Both the position numbers and the translations under genes were made by a program. Below are positions 34,391 through 43,892 of a stretch of 45,222 bases of DNA, one piece after another. The stretch covers positions 1 through 45,222 of the forward strand of contig DAFD01000084.1 in NCBI GenBank assembly GCA_002497895.1, read 5' to 3'. The stretch comes from Euryarchaeota archaeon UBA175. GTDB lineage: Archaea > Thermoplasmatota > Poseidoniia > Poseidoniales > Thalassarchaeaceae. The notes below the pieces were generated by a model, which worked only from the letters and a program-made list of their open reading frames with translations, had not been told where the DNA came from and did no database searches. The first letter of the stretch is position 1. Every line of letters starts with the position of its first letter.

Positions 34391-36145
34391 TCACAGTACC
34401 GGGTCGGGTATCAAGCGGCCTAGTGCATCGATATCGAAATCACCCGCTTGGATTGGTACTCTCAAGCCGAATTCCGCAGTCACGAAAGGATCTAATTCAC
34501 CGAATTGACCTACTTCTTCCCCTGCCACAATCGCCTTCGCCCCTCTTCCAGTGAGCCATGGCCCATCGTTTGGCTCAGTCGCTTTCCATTCGACTTCGGA
34601 AAGGTCTGCTCCGATGTCGCGGAGGAATGCCTGGGCGATTCCTTTGGCGGCTGAGAATCCTCCTGCGACTTCAGCGCAGGCCCATGCCGCCCTTGTCCCG
34701 TTGTGAGAATCATGGACGACTGTTCCGAGTTCGTAGACCCGTTGAGGTAGTTCGTGGTGTCTATTTGCCGCGAGTAGTTGTAGTAAGCTTGGTAGGATGC
34801 GTTGTCGCATCATAGTATGGTCAACAGTGATTGGATTGGCGAGGACAGTAGTCTCTGCCAATTTATTCCATCGAGTGTGTTCAAATTGGACTCTGTCGTT
34901 TGACAGAGTGAGGCTCTGAGTTTCTTGCAAATTGAGTGAACGCATGCTCTCGCGAGCGCGTCGATGAAGATGGGCTGATGGTAGAGGGATTGCATCTAGG
35001 TGTACTGCGGATAGGATGTTTGGCATATTTTCGTATCCGTAGCCGATTGCGATATCCTCGACAATATCGATTGGGTGCATGATGTCTGAGCGCCAGCGCG
35101 GCATGGCGATTACATGCTCACGCTCACCGACTTCTAAGTCAGCCCAGCGCTCGGCCTTATTGACTCCGTCAGTTACAGCCCGAGAGGCTAGATGTCTGCC
35201 ACCCATCCTGCTGATGGCTGAAGCGATATCTTCGCTCTCTAGAGTCATACCGAGAACGCGCTCGATCAGTCGGTCTGAGACTCTGTGTTCACGCGCTTCC
35301 ATATTTGGAGTCATTCGAATCTGACCATCCCAGCCATTTACCTGCACCTGTTCGATTGTGCCTCCACGCTCGGCAAGTGAAAGGCAGATGAGCAGAAGAC
35401 TGGCTTCCACAGAGCGTTGGTTCCAACCTGTCACATCAATGAAGAAGTCGCTCGTCGATTCGCTGACAGTGGTATGGTTACCATTGATTATTGGTGGGAA
35501 TGAAAGAATATCGTCATTCGCATCGAGAATTACAGGATAGGATTCGAGTTCGTCCATGAGGTGGGCATATTCGACTCCCTTCGGATGTTTGCCAAGGATA
35601 TCATCAATGCTCATTTCATCGTTCATCGCTAGAGGCACGAAAGAATGCGAGCCATCTACAGTGACAACGCGGAATGGCGGACTGAGGGTTGCGAGGTCAT
35701 GGACTCCGATTGAGGCGAATCGTCTGCGTCGTCCGAGACTCATGTGGAGTTTCTCTTGATGGTCCATGAGAGATTGGATAAAATCGTCTTTTTCTGCAGC
35801 GGTCTGTCCCGTATCTACTCCTCTGACCACGGCTGCGAGAATGATTGGGCGGACGTTTTCGAGGCTTGAATCGACATCTAGAGTCATTCCGCTATCGCTT
35901 GTTTCGACAGATGGGTTCTGCGCTTCTCCCTGCAGGAATGCACGTGCGGCGCGCGCCATCGTTTCGTGACCAAGTAAATCGGGCCGGTCGGGAAAGACCT
36001 CAATTTCGATTCCTTCCTCATCACTGCCTTCGACGACACAACCGATTGATGATAATCGCTCTACCCAATCTGCGTCGTCGTATTCAGCTCCGTTGCTTTC
36101 CTGTATTGAACGGAGTATTGAGTGATTGAGGGTGATGGTCGGCAA
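34391..36145 (-). CDS. pheT: Phenylalanyl-tRNA synthetase beta subunit, archaeal type
   Basis: 584 residues. N-terminal FPDRPDLLGHETMARA, the B5 DNA-binding-like domain (SDIMHPIDIVEDIAIGYGY) and the core MRQRILPSLLQLLAANRH identify the archaeal/eukaryotic PheT. It pairs with PheS to charge tRNA-Phe; the B3/B4 region edits Tyr-tRNA. TTG start, supported by GAGGTG 7 bases upstream that begins inside the stop codon of the preceding gene, so the two genes are translated in close sequence. pheS is not in the window. Confidence 0.95.
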   Translation of the reverse strand: MPTITLNHSILRSIQESNGAEYDDADWVERLSSIGCVVEGSDEEGIEIEVFPDRPDLLGHETMARAARAFLQGEAQNPSVETSDSGMTLDVDSSLENVRPIILAAVVRGVDTGQTAAEKDDFIQSLMDHQEKLHMSLGRRRRFASIGVHDLATLSPPFRVVTVDGSHSFVPLAMNDEMSIDDILGKHPKGVEYAHLMDELESYPVILDANDDILSFPPIINGNHTTVSESTSDFFIDVTGWNQRSVEASLLLICLSLAERGGTIEQVQVNGWDGQIRMTPNMEAREHRVSDRLIERVLGMTLESEDIASAISRMGGRHLASRAVTDGVNKAERWADLEVGEREHVIAMPRWRSDIMHPIDIVEDIAIGYGYENMPNILSAVHLDAIPLPSAHLHRRARESMRSLNLQETQSLTLSNDRVQFEHTRWNKLAETTVLANPITVDHTMMRQRILPSLLQLLAANRHHELPQRVYELGTVVHDSHNGTRAAWACAEVAGGFSAAKGIAQAFLRDIGADLSEVEWKATEPNDGPWLTGRGAKAIVAGEEVGQFGELDPFVTAEFGLRVPIQAGDFDIDALGRLIPDPVL

Positions 36146-36154
36146 ACTCCCACC

Positions 36155-37735
36155 TCAATTGCCCAACCACATAGGGAGCGGTCTGTCGTAACCTACCAAT
36201 CTCAGGCCCGAGATAGCTGCGGTATCGTGGTCGAGGGCTCTGAGGTTTCGTCGATTCAAATCTGCGAGATCACTGATGCCAAGTTCGCGCATCCAGCCTC
36301 GTAGTGTGCCGTCAATCCAGGCTAGAGATGCCTCGACGTCATCGTTTGGAGCGGGAGCGACGAGAGCGGTACAACCTGCTCCTCGAGCGATTAGAAGGTC
36401 CTCCGCTGAAGGCGCTTCATCCATCTCGAGGAGGATTGTTCTTCCTTGATTGGGGAGGTTCATCGCGCGTGCGACGAGACCGATTCGCGGGAGGGCTGCT
36501 GCAGCGCGTGAACCGCCTGCTGCAGCGACGTCGACCACCGCACCATCGAGATCGAGGTCGATAACGAGTCGGAACAAGTGTTCAACTCGTGAGACACTAT
36601 CCTTGATGAATACCAGCGAGTCATCAGACATGCGGCTGTAGAGTGAGACAAGAAGAGCCTCGATTTCAGCGTCGTTTAGTGAAGGGAGATTGGTAAGGTC
36701 GAGAACCATTCCTGAGCAATTCTGTATTAGACTCGCAGCATCGAGAAGATTCTCCTCGTTAATCAGCATCAAATCATTGCTGCGAGGCTCAGAAGTAACG
36801 ATTCCAGGTTGAGCAACTCCATACTTGCCGGTTGCCGAGGTCATTCTCTCGGCTTCAATAATCCACGGTAGAGGTGCGAGCAATCCATTCTCATCCTGAC
36901 CAGCGGGAAGGATGAGTGTCAAGGTATCTAGAGAGGACTGGTCTGAGAGTCGATCGTGCGCGGAAGGAACTAGGGTGATTCCTTCGAAGCCCTCTGTAAC
37001 TGAATTCTCAGGGGCTTCTCCAATCGGTGAGCCGGCTTCGCTCGGGACGATTACCAAAGCATCAGAGTCGAGTTGCAAGCCAAGAGGCTCAAGATGCCCC
37101 GCTAATTCGTCAAGTTCGGCCGCTTCAATCGATCTCATCGCCGCTCCATCTCCGGGTGGTGGACAAGATCCAGCGACGATTACACGGCCGCCGACCATAC
37201 TTCGCCCAGGCTCGCTTCCAGTACTACCGAGAATAATCACGGTTCCACCTTCCATCGCGGCTCCCGAAGCCTTGCCTGCGTGTCCTCGGACGATCATTAA
37301 TCCGCCACGCATCCCAGCGCCAGTTTCGTCGCCGGCGGAACCCTGAACGACGATCTCGCCTCCAGTCATTCGGTGGCCAGAGCGGTCGCCAGCATCCCTT
37401 TCGATAGTAATTCGTCCTCCTCGCTGGAAGGCCCCCAGCATCGAGGTGCATCCACCTTGGAGAGTGAAGGTTCCACCATCATTCATCGCGCCCGCGCATT
37501 CTCCTAAATCGCCGAGTAATAGTACTCTGGAATCTGCTGGAAGATGGGTGATAACTCCGATCTCACCTTTCTTCGGTTTCTCATCGCCCTGCTTGCCCCA
37601 TCCGATGCGGACAAGCAGGTCGCGCTCAAGCGCCTGCTCGAGCATCTTCTCGAGGTCACGGTTGAGTTTGATGCTCTTCGCAGTGACGTCGCGCATGGTA
37701 CTCCCTAGCAGAGACGGCATGGTTGCGGTCTTCAT
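36155..37735 (-). CDS. Fusion of a GXGXG (glutamate synthase domain 3/FwdC-like) domain with a degenerate glutamate-synthase-like barrel
   Basis: 526 residues from ATG 37735, chosen because a TATA-like palindrome is centred 30 bases upstream; ATGs at 37768 and 37696 are also in frame. Residues about 60-210 repeat GG.I.I.G.aG...G..M, the right-handed beta-helix of the GltB C-terminal domain and of FwdC. The C-terminal part resembles the FMN-binding glutamate synthase barrel (VLDLTNLPSLNDAEIEALL, DGAVVDVAAAGGSRAAAALP, ARGAGCTALVAP, ending AISGLRLVGYDRPL). The catalytic GGTGASP loop is altered to AGGSRAAAALP and the Cys triad for the 3Fe-4S cluster is missing, so normal glutamate synthase activity is unlikely. 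It is the first gene before pheT, 9 bases away. Function unknown. Confidence 0.8.
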   Translation of the reverse strand: MKTATMPSLLGSTMRDVTAKSIKLNRDLEKMLEQALERDLLVRIGWGKQGDEKPKKGEIGVITHLPADSRVLLLGDLGECAGAMNDGGTFTLQGGCTSMLGAFQRGGRITIERDAGDRSGHRMTGGEIVVQGSAGDETGAGMRGGLMIVRGHAGKASGAAMEGGTVIILGSTGSEPGRSMVGGRVIVAGSCPPPGDGAAMRSIEAAELDELAGHLEPLGLQLDSDALVIVPSEAGSPIGEAPENSVTEGFEGITLVPSAHDRLSDQSSLDTLTLILPAGQDENGLLAPLPWIIEAERMTSATGKYGVAQPGIVTSEPRSNDLMLINEENLLDAASLIQNCSGMVLDLTNLPSLNDAEIEALLVSLYSRMSDDSLVFIKDSVSRVEHLFRLVIDLDLDGAVVDVAAAGGSRAAAALPRIGLVARAMNLPNQGRTILLEMDEAPSAEDLLIARGAGCTALVAPAPNDDVEASLAWIDGTLRGWMRELGISDLADLNRRNLRALDHDTAAISGLRLVGYDRPLPMWLGN

Positions 37736-37759
37736 TATGACGGGTATGTTACCACCATG

Positions 37760-37771
37760 ATTATGCATAAT
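37760..37771. promoter_or_regulatory. A/T palindrome, probable TATA element of a divergent promoter
   Basis: ATTATGCATAAT is a perfect 12-bp palindrome. On the minus strand it lies 25-36 bases before ATG 37735, correct for a TATA box of a leaderless message. For the plus strand a second A/T island, CATAATTGAT (37804-37813), is better placed for gap. Confidence 0.45.
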
Positions 37772-37864
37772 TCACCGTTTTCCCGAGACCCGACTCTCAA
37801 GAGCATAATTGATAGAGGGCGGGCTACGGCAACGAAACGCCAAAAGGGCGCATGGGGCTTCACC

Positions 37865-38905
37865 ATGGGGAAAATCAAGGTAGCAATCAACGGATTCGGA
37901 ACTATTGGTAAGAGAGTAGCTGATGCAGTCGATGCTCAGGACGATATGGAGATTGTTGGTGTCACTAAAACCGGCCCTTCGTTTGGCTGCGATCTCGCTG
38001 TGAAGAAGGGCTTTCCACTCTACTGCACTTTCGATGATGCAGATAGAATCGCTTCGTTCGGTGAACAGGGCTATGATTGCAAGGGAGGTCTCTCAGATCT
38101 TCTTGCAACAGCCGACGTAGTCGTCGATTGTGCTCCTGGAAAGATGGGTGCTGACAATCTAGCGAAGTACAAGGCAGCGGGCATTAAGCATATGTTCCAG
38201 GGTGGCGAGAAACACGCTCTGACCGGGCTATCATACACCTCCTGTGCAAACCACGAAGCGAACCTCAATGCTGAGGGTTCCCGAGTCGTCTCTTGCAATA
38301 CCACTGGACTTTCGCGAACCCTCGTACCTTTGTACGAACATTGTGGTTCCCTCAAAGTCGAATGCACGATGATTCGCCGAGCCGCAGATCCGGGCGATTC
38401 CAAGAAGGGTCCGATTAACGCCATCAAGCCTGTTCTGAAGGTGCCTAGCCACCACGGTCCAGATGTGATGACGGTCAAGCCAGAAATAGAGATTAACTCA
38501 CTCGCAGTTGCCGTCCCGACCACCATCATGCACGTCCACTCCATCATTGCTGACCTCCCCTCAGGACATGGCCTGACGACCGAGTCTGTAATCGAGATGT
38601 GGAAGAACCAGCCGCGAGTCATCGTTATGCATGGTGCTGAGAACAGAATTACTACCACCGCAGAAGTCATGGAAATGGCTCGCGACATCGGTCGTAAGTG
38701 GGGGGATTTGCACGAAATCTTCGTCTGGGAGGATGGAGTGAAGCTTGTCGACGACCGACTATATTACTTCCAAGCCATCCATCAGGAGAGCGATGTAATC
38801 CCTGAGAATGTCGACTGTATCCGCGCTCTGATGGGGACAGAAACAGACTGGCGTGCATCGGTTGCGAAGACCGATGCTGCCATCGATGCTTACTACGGAT
38901 TGTGA
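37865..38905 (+). CDS. gap: Glyceraldehyde-3-phosphate dehydrogenase, archaeal type II
   Basis: 346 residues from ATG 37865 (MGKIKVAINGFGTIGKRV), the standard start; a longer frame to 37757 is not conserved and would cover the promoter. The Rossmann loop INGFGTIGKR binds NAD(P). The catalytic Cys144 is in SCNTTGLSRTL, and HMFQGGEKH and PTTIMHVHSI are typical of archaeal type II enzymes. It interconverts glyceraldehyde 3-phosphate and 1,3-bisphosphoglycerate, with dual coenzyme use known in the family. It lies alone downstream of a divergent promoter and ahead of the giant subtilase. Confidence 0.96.
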   Translation: MGKIKVAINGFGTIGKRVADAVDAQDDMEIVGVTKTGPSFGCDLAVKKGFPLYCTFDDADRIASFGEQGYDCKGGLSDLLATADVVVDCAPGKMGADNLAKYKAAGIKHMFQGGEKHALTGLSYTSCANHEANLNAEGSRVVSCNTTGLSRTLVPLYEHCGSLKVECTMIRRAADPGDSKKGPINAIKPVLKVPSHHGPDVMTVKPEIEINSLAVAVPTTIMHVHSIIADLPSGHGLTTESVIEMWKNQPRVIVMHGAENRITTTAEVMEMARDIGRKWGDLHEIFVWEDGVKLVDDRLYYFQAIHQESDVIPENVDCIRALMGTETDWRASVAKTDAAIDAYYGL

Positions 38906-38944
38906 GTGCTTCAGTATACGTCAACAGAACCCGATTCTAGTTGC

Positions 38945-38984
38945 CGAAACCACTTGGAAATTTTCTTTCTGAGAGGTGGTTTCG
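38945..38984. terminator. Perfect 9-bp inverted repeat around a T-rich loop
   Basis: CGAAACCAC (38945-38953) pairs with GTGGTTTCG (38976-38984); the 22-base loop holds two short T-runs (TTTTCTTTC). It starts 40 bases after the gap stop. It could end the gap transcript or act as an operator for the subtilase; position fits either. Confidence 0.5.
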
Positions 38985-38986
38985 AG

Positions 38987-38992
38987 TTATTT
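38987..38992 (+). promoter_or_regulatory. TATA-like box for the giant subtilase
   Basis: TTATTT is just past the inverted repeat. Transcription from about 39016 would put ATG 39007 in the promoter and favours ATG 39058. The repeat arm touches the box, so a protein bound to the repeat could block it. Confidence 0.3.
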
Positions 38993-39057
38993 CCTACGAT
39001 TGACCTATGGTCAATCAACATGAACGGTCAAAAGCCCCTCAAGGTTCCGACGAACCC

Positions 39058-42000
39058 ATGAATGACCGCCGCTTGGTACTCGTGACTCTGGTCATGCTAG
39101 TATTGAGTGGTTGGTCAACTGGGATAGCATCAGCATCGGCAACCGAAGATGAGGTTGCTACGCAGTACGCCGATTCTACAAGTGAAAATGCACTTTTTCA
39201 AGCGTTTTCAAGCGTTATCGAATCGACACACGAATTGCGCCGAACTAGTGGTTTGATCCACTCCCCATATGGCACATTTGACCCAATAGAGCAGCCGATT
39301 CCACTCGGACCGGAGAATCTCTTCGATTCAGCCGCTCTAGAGAGAACTCGATTTGCTCTCGTTCAATCGACTTCAGCAGACTTGACTGGAATAAGTCAGA
39401 CATTGTCTGAACTCGGTTTGGTGCTCATAGAGACCATTCCTGATGACACCATCCTCATTCGAATTCCGATGCAATTCGATGCCGCAACAACTCTCAGTGA
39501 AATCGGAAATCTAGACGAAGTCCGATGGGCTGGCCATTTGCCAATCGCTTGGCGAGTCAGTCCGGAAGTTGCTGTTCTGGCTGGAAGAGATTCGATAACC
39601 GTAGATCTCGACCTGACCCCGGCTCCTGATATCACTCAGATCGAGCTCCAAAGTTTGCAAGCAGACCTTGCATCAATTTCCGGTGAACTCGGTCCTCGGG
39701 CGGTTTGCGACGCCTATCTTTGCCAACCACGAGCTGTCAACGCTCTCTGGTTACCTGTTCTAGCAATGGATGGACGAATTCTCCACATTCATGAGGCCTC
39801 ACGAATTACCATCCACAATTCAGTCGCTAGCGATGTCTCAGGAATCAGCCAAGCGCTAATCAACTCTGGCAATACTCTCAACGGTAGCGGCGAAGTCCTC
39901 GCAATATCAGACACTGGACTTGACTCCGATCACGGAGATTTCGAGGGGCGGATTCGTGGAATTTACCATCAATTCGGGCCTGATAATTCGGCCCTTGATC
40001 GAAACTCAGGCCACGGTACTCACGTCACTGCGACTCTCTTGGGAGATGGCTCTGGCGACATGTCCGCTCTAGGAATGGTTCCAGCAGCCTCGTTTCACTT
40101 CTACCAACTCGAGGTCGATTCTTCGGGGTTGCTTGCAAGGTGGGGTTCCTTGTATGACATGTTCACCCACTCTTGGCAGAATTCTGCTCGAATTCAAACC
40201 AACTCTTGGGGCAATGAGAATCTTGTAGGACAGTACAGTTCCGATTCTCGCTCAGCCGATTCTTTCATCGTCGACAATCCACGATTCCTCGTTCTCTTCG
40301 CCGCAGGTGACTTGGGTGCAGACGGTTCCAACACCGTAACTCCCCCTGGCTCTGCCAAGAACGTCCTGACTATCGGAGCCTCGACAACGGGTGCAGCAGG
40401 TTCGGATCCTGCCGGTAGTGTCCCAGCCTCCTCATCGATAGGCGCGACACTTGATGGACGAATCAAACCTGATTTGGTTGCGCCGGGAGTCATGCTCTGT
40501 TCGGCGCAAGCTGAGGAGGCAGAGAGTGCGCAGGGCGAATCCTGTTCCAGTGCGACCCATGACGATGGGTCGACACCTCTGTACATGACTCTGAATGGCT
40601 CATCGATGGCCACTGCTGTCGCAGCAGGCGGGGCTACGATGGTTCGGCAACATCTCAGGACAGTAGAGGGAATTACAGAACCACGCTCTGATCTACTCAA
40701 GGCACTTCTAATCAACGGAGCCGAGGACCTCGGCACAAACGATGTTCCGAACCCCTCCGAGGGCTGGGGACAAATCGACGTGGCGAATTCTATCTCTCCC
40801 TCACACGATGGAACTGCCCTCGACCTATTCTACGATGATTCGAGAGAACTCGACCCGGCTCACGGCTTCGTCTATACTTTCACAGTTGATTCAACCACTG
40901 ATCTCGACATTACTCTCGTCTGGGTAGATTCCGAAGCATCAACCATCTCTAATCACACAGCCACCAAATTAGTCAACGACCTCGATCTTTCGGCGACTGC
41001 ACCCGACGGCACCGTCTATCTGGGCAATGTATTCTCTAGTGGCTACTCAACAACTGGAGGCGTCGCCGACCGACTGAATAATGTCGAGCGAATCAAAATC
41101 CCAGCCGGAAACAGCGGCCTTTGGAAGGTTACAATTGGTCACGCTGGAGGTATGCCCCAAGACTTCTCATTAGTCGCTACAGGTCTGTTAGTGGAGGAGA
41201 ATACTGCAGATCTCGCTGTCTTCGAAGGTTCACTATCGACTTCGATTCTTGCCCCGCTACAAGGTGACACAGTCCTTGTGGAAGCCGCATGGAGAAACCA
41301 AGCAGGCCAAGACAGCGGGGCTTACACAATTGAGATTGAAGACCTGACAGAGGGGACAATTCTCTACACCTCCGATCTGAGTTCTCTTGCCGGAGGCGCG
41401 ACCACCTCTCTCTCATTCCCACACGTCTTCCAGACGACGGGAGATCACATCCTAGAACTCAGGCTCGACACCGGTGATTCAGTTACGGAAATCAACGATG
41501 AGACGAGCGGCCTAGACAATAACAGATACCAATTGACTGTGGAAATCTCTCAGATTGGAGTTCGAATCACCCCTCTGATGGAAGACGGGTCCTTACCAGA
41601 ATCTCCTCTCGAACTTGAGCAAGCAATGAGTCGCACTCTCGACCCGAGTACAGGCAGCATAATCACCTACGAATTCCAACTGAAGAACGAGGGTACATCT
41701 GAAGTTACGGTTGGATTGTCGGTCACTCCTCTCCAAAGGGTCGACGAGCAAGGTATCCTCCAGGCTCCGAAGGATGAGTGGTGGAAACTGCTCAATGAGT
41801 CTGCACCATGGGATCTTGCAGCCTTTGGAGAGGAAGGAGATTCAACAATAGTCACTCTAACTCTCGAAGATGTCGACGCAGATTTGATGAATCCTTCAGG
41901 GGCTGAATATGCTTTACCAGGAACTTTCGTCAACGATTTGAATCTCTTCGATAAGAATGCCCCTACAATTTCTCATACAATCAGAGTTACATCAATCGTC

Positions 42001-43845
42001 GAGAGAATCGAAGGCCTCCACACAATCCTCGCAGGAACTGGGGACAACCTAGGCGCTAAGCCTGGTCAAACAGCGACATTCTCACTTTCAATCAGGAATA
42101 CGGGTAATGGAGAAACCCAGTATTCTGTTAGCTGCTCAAGCCCGAATCAGTGGATTATTCAAATCGGTGACAGCCAATCCTCTTCGGTTATTCTCGATCC
42201 TCTGAGTCGACTACAATTCCTACCTCTGCCGATTCACGTCAGAGTCCCTCCTGCACAAGGGGGTTCTCCGGCTGCGGGACTAACGGAAGATGTCAGTTGT
42301 GTGACGATATCGGTTCAGGACTCGAGCGTGACTGCAACCGATGTCGCGACCGTGAATGTCTTTGAGAGTCTCGATTTCACTGTCGACCTCATGAATGAAG
42401 AAGGCTTGATTCTCGGAGCTTTGGCATTGGCCGAGGATAGGGCAGTTTTGAATGGTGAACTTTCTGAGACCATGGTGTTAGTTTCGAACGATGGTAATGT
42501 ACCGATGGATTTCACAATGACAGTCAGTTCCTCTCTCAATACATGGGCAGCACAATTGGTTCTGGACACGGAGGAATCAACTGGTGAACTTGATTTCTCA
42601 ATCCCCGCTGGAGATACAGTAACAATCACGCTTCAGATGATGGTTCCAATGAACGCAGAGATGGATACTCGCAACACACTAACACTCAGAACTACTCTGA
42701 TTGGCAGCGAAATGGTGACGAATGGAACGCGCTTCATCGTTCAGGAAATCGCTTCTCTCGAGGCATCTGATAATTCTCAAATCTCGGTCTCTCTTGGGCA
42801 GACCGGTACAGCAGATGTATGGGTCAGAAATGCTGGCAATGTGCCGCTGACTCTGACTTGGAGTATTGGCAGCCTTCCTCATGGTTGGGTTGGTGGATTC
42901 CAATCGATTATCCCTACCTCGCTCGACATGAACCGAGAGGCTCTTGTTACTGTTGGCTTGGATGTTCCTGGCAACTTGCCTGTCGGCCTTTCTGATGGGA
43001 TTGTTCCGGTTATTGTTGAGGCAGTCACTCCAGGGATGGAAACGGTGATTCATACCTTCGAACTCGAAGTCGAAATTGTTCCATCGATTTGGGTTGTGAT
43101 GACTTCCGAAAAGATGACTGTGAACGACATCAGTTCCGGATCCTCTGGCGCATTCAGGATTCTTGTTGAGAATCTTGGAAATTCGAATTCAGGATTCACC
43201 TTCGAAACTAGCTCATTGGATTATTGGAGCTTCGATATCAACCCACCCTCAGACGAGATGATTCCTGCTGGTGGCTCAATCGAGATCGTTGTCAGAGCGA
43301 CTCCATCATCATCAGCCTCTCTTGGACTCGCGAGTTTCGTCCTTTGGGCGAATTCGACCGATGATGGTTCATCTAATTCCATCACCAACGAAGAGATGGA
43401 GTTAGAAATCTCTCGCGCACGCGATGATTCTTGCAGCGGTATCGGTTGTCTGATGGTTCAATTAGGTCTGCCACAATGGTCGCTCGCGCTAATTTTCCTC
43501 ATCGTCCTCGCGGGCGTAGGAGTTGCTCTAGTTCGCATGCGTCGCGAGTCGGCGGCGGCCATGAGCTCAGATGAAGAATTGATTCCGGTGGGTTCGGCTC
43601 TACATTCTGGGTCTAACGTCGAGCGCCGCGAGATGGCATTAGAAACGAGTTCTGCTGGAGAGGTTCTGAGCAAGGCAGTCAGTGATGATGAGATTTCTAA
43701 CGTGTTGGCGTCAAGTATGCCTACACTATCTCTGCCGCCCGTTCCACCCGGTGCAATGCCTCTACCGCCAAGTGGCTTGCCAGATGGTTGGACGATGGAC
43801 CAGTGGGTCGCATACGGCCATATCTGGCATGAACAGAACAAGTGA
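39058..43845 (+). CDS. Giant exported subtilase (S8) with PPC/Ig-like domains, C-terminal anchor and cytoplasmic tail
   Basis: About 1595 residues from ATG 39058 (ATG 39007 adds 17 polar residues before the signal peptide RRLVLVTLVMLVLSG). Numbered from 39058, the catalytic triad is Asp285 (ISDTGLDSDHGDF), His319 (SGHGTHV) and Ser516 (NGSSMATAV); the usual Pro after SMAT is Ala. The sandwich after it (LVNDLDLSATAPDG, RLNNVERIKIP) is the C-terminal domain seen in KP-43-type subtilases. Then come several NEW3/CARDB-like modules, a membrane helix about 105-125 residues from the end (WSLALIFLIVLAGVGVALV), and a tail with a Pro/Leu-rich spacer ending GWTMDQWVAYGHIWHEQNK. It is a surface peptidase, likely scavenging protein. 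Its tail is followed closely by adk. Confidence 0.92.
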   Translation: MNDRRLVLVTLVMLVLSGWSTGIASASATEDEVATQYADSTSENALFQAFSSVIESTHELRRTSGLIHSPYGTFDPIEQPIPLGPENLFDSAALERTRFALVQSTSADLTGISQTLSELGLVLIETIPDDTILIRIPMQFDAATTLSEIGNLDEVRWAGHLPIAWRVSPEVAVLAGRDSITVDLDLTPAPDITQIELQSLQADLASISGELGPRAVCDAYLCQPRAVNALWLPVLAMDGRILHIHEASRITIHNSVASDVSGISQALINSGNTLNGSGEVLAISDTGLDSDHGDFEGRIRGIYHQFGPDNSALDRNSGHGTHVTATLLGDGSGDMSALGMVPAASFHFYQLEVDSSGLLARWGSLYDMFTHSWQNSARIQTNSWGNENLVGQYSSDSRSADSFIVDNPRFLVLFAAGDLGADGSNTVTPPGSAKNVLTIGASTTGAAGSDPAGSVPASSSIGATLDGRIKPDLVAPGVMLCSAQAEEAESAQGESCSSATHDDGSTPLYMTLNGSSMATAVAAGGATMVRQHLRTVEGITEPRSDLLKALLINGAEDLGTNDVPNPSEGWGQIDVANSISPSHDGTALDLFYDDSRELDPAHGFVYTFTVDSTTDLDITLVWVDSEASTISNHTATKLVNDLDLSATAPDGTVYLGNVFSSGYSTTGGVADRLNNVERIKIPAGNSGLWKVTIGHAGGMPQDFSLVATGLLVEENTADLAVFEGSLSTSILAPLQGDTVLVEAAWRNQAGQDSGAYTIEIEDLTEGTILYTSDLSSLAGGATTSLSFPHVFQTTGDHILELRLDTGDSVTEINDETSGLDNNRYQLTVEISQIGVRITPLMEDGSLPESPLELEQAMSRTLDPSTGSIITYEFQLKNEGTSEVTVGLSVTPLQRVDEQGILQAPKDEWWKLLNESAPWDLAAFGEEGDSTIVTLTLEDVDADLMNPSGAEYALPGTFVNDLNLFDKNAPTISHTIRVTSIVERIEGLHTILAGTGDNLGAKPGQTATFSLSIRNTGNGETQYSVSCSSPNQWIIQIGDSQSSSVILDPLSRLQFLPLPIHVRVPPAQGGSPAAGLTEDVSCVTISVQDSSVTATDVATVNVFESLDFTVDLMNEEGLILGALALAEDRAVLNGELSETMVLVSNDGNVPMDFTMTVSSSLNTWAAQLVLDTEESTGELDFSIPAGDTVTITLQMMVPMNAEMDTRNTLTLRTTLIGSEMVTNGTRFIVQEIASLEASDNSQISVSLGQTGTADVWVRNAGNVPLTLTWSIGSLPHGWVGGFQSIIPTSLDMNREALVTVGLDVPGNLPVGLSDGIVPVIVEAVTPGMETVIHTFELEVEIVPSIWVVMTSEKMTVNDISSGSSGAFRILVENLGNSNSGFTFETSSLDYWSFDINPPSDEMIPAGGSIEIVVRATPSSSASLGLASFVLWANSTDDGSSNSITNEEMELEISRARDDSCSGIGCLMVQLGLPQWSLALIFLIVLAGVGVALVRMRRESAAAMSSDEELIPVGSALHSGSNVERREMALETSSAGEVLSKAVSDDEISNVLASSMPTLSLPPVPPGAMPLPPSGLPDGWTMDQWVAYGHIWHEQNK

Positions 43846-43855
43846 ACTTACTCAG

Positions 43856-43871
43856 GGTCTGCCTTAAGACC
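43856..43871. repeat. Hairpin GGTCT - 6 nt - AGACC between subtilase and adk
   Basis: Perfect 5-bp stem with loop GCCTTA, 11 bases past the subtilase stop and 21 bases before the adk ATG. It may separate the expression of a surface protein from that of a housekeeping gene. Confidence 0.4.
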
Positions 43872-43892
43872 GCTAGACGGCTGGCGTGTCTG

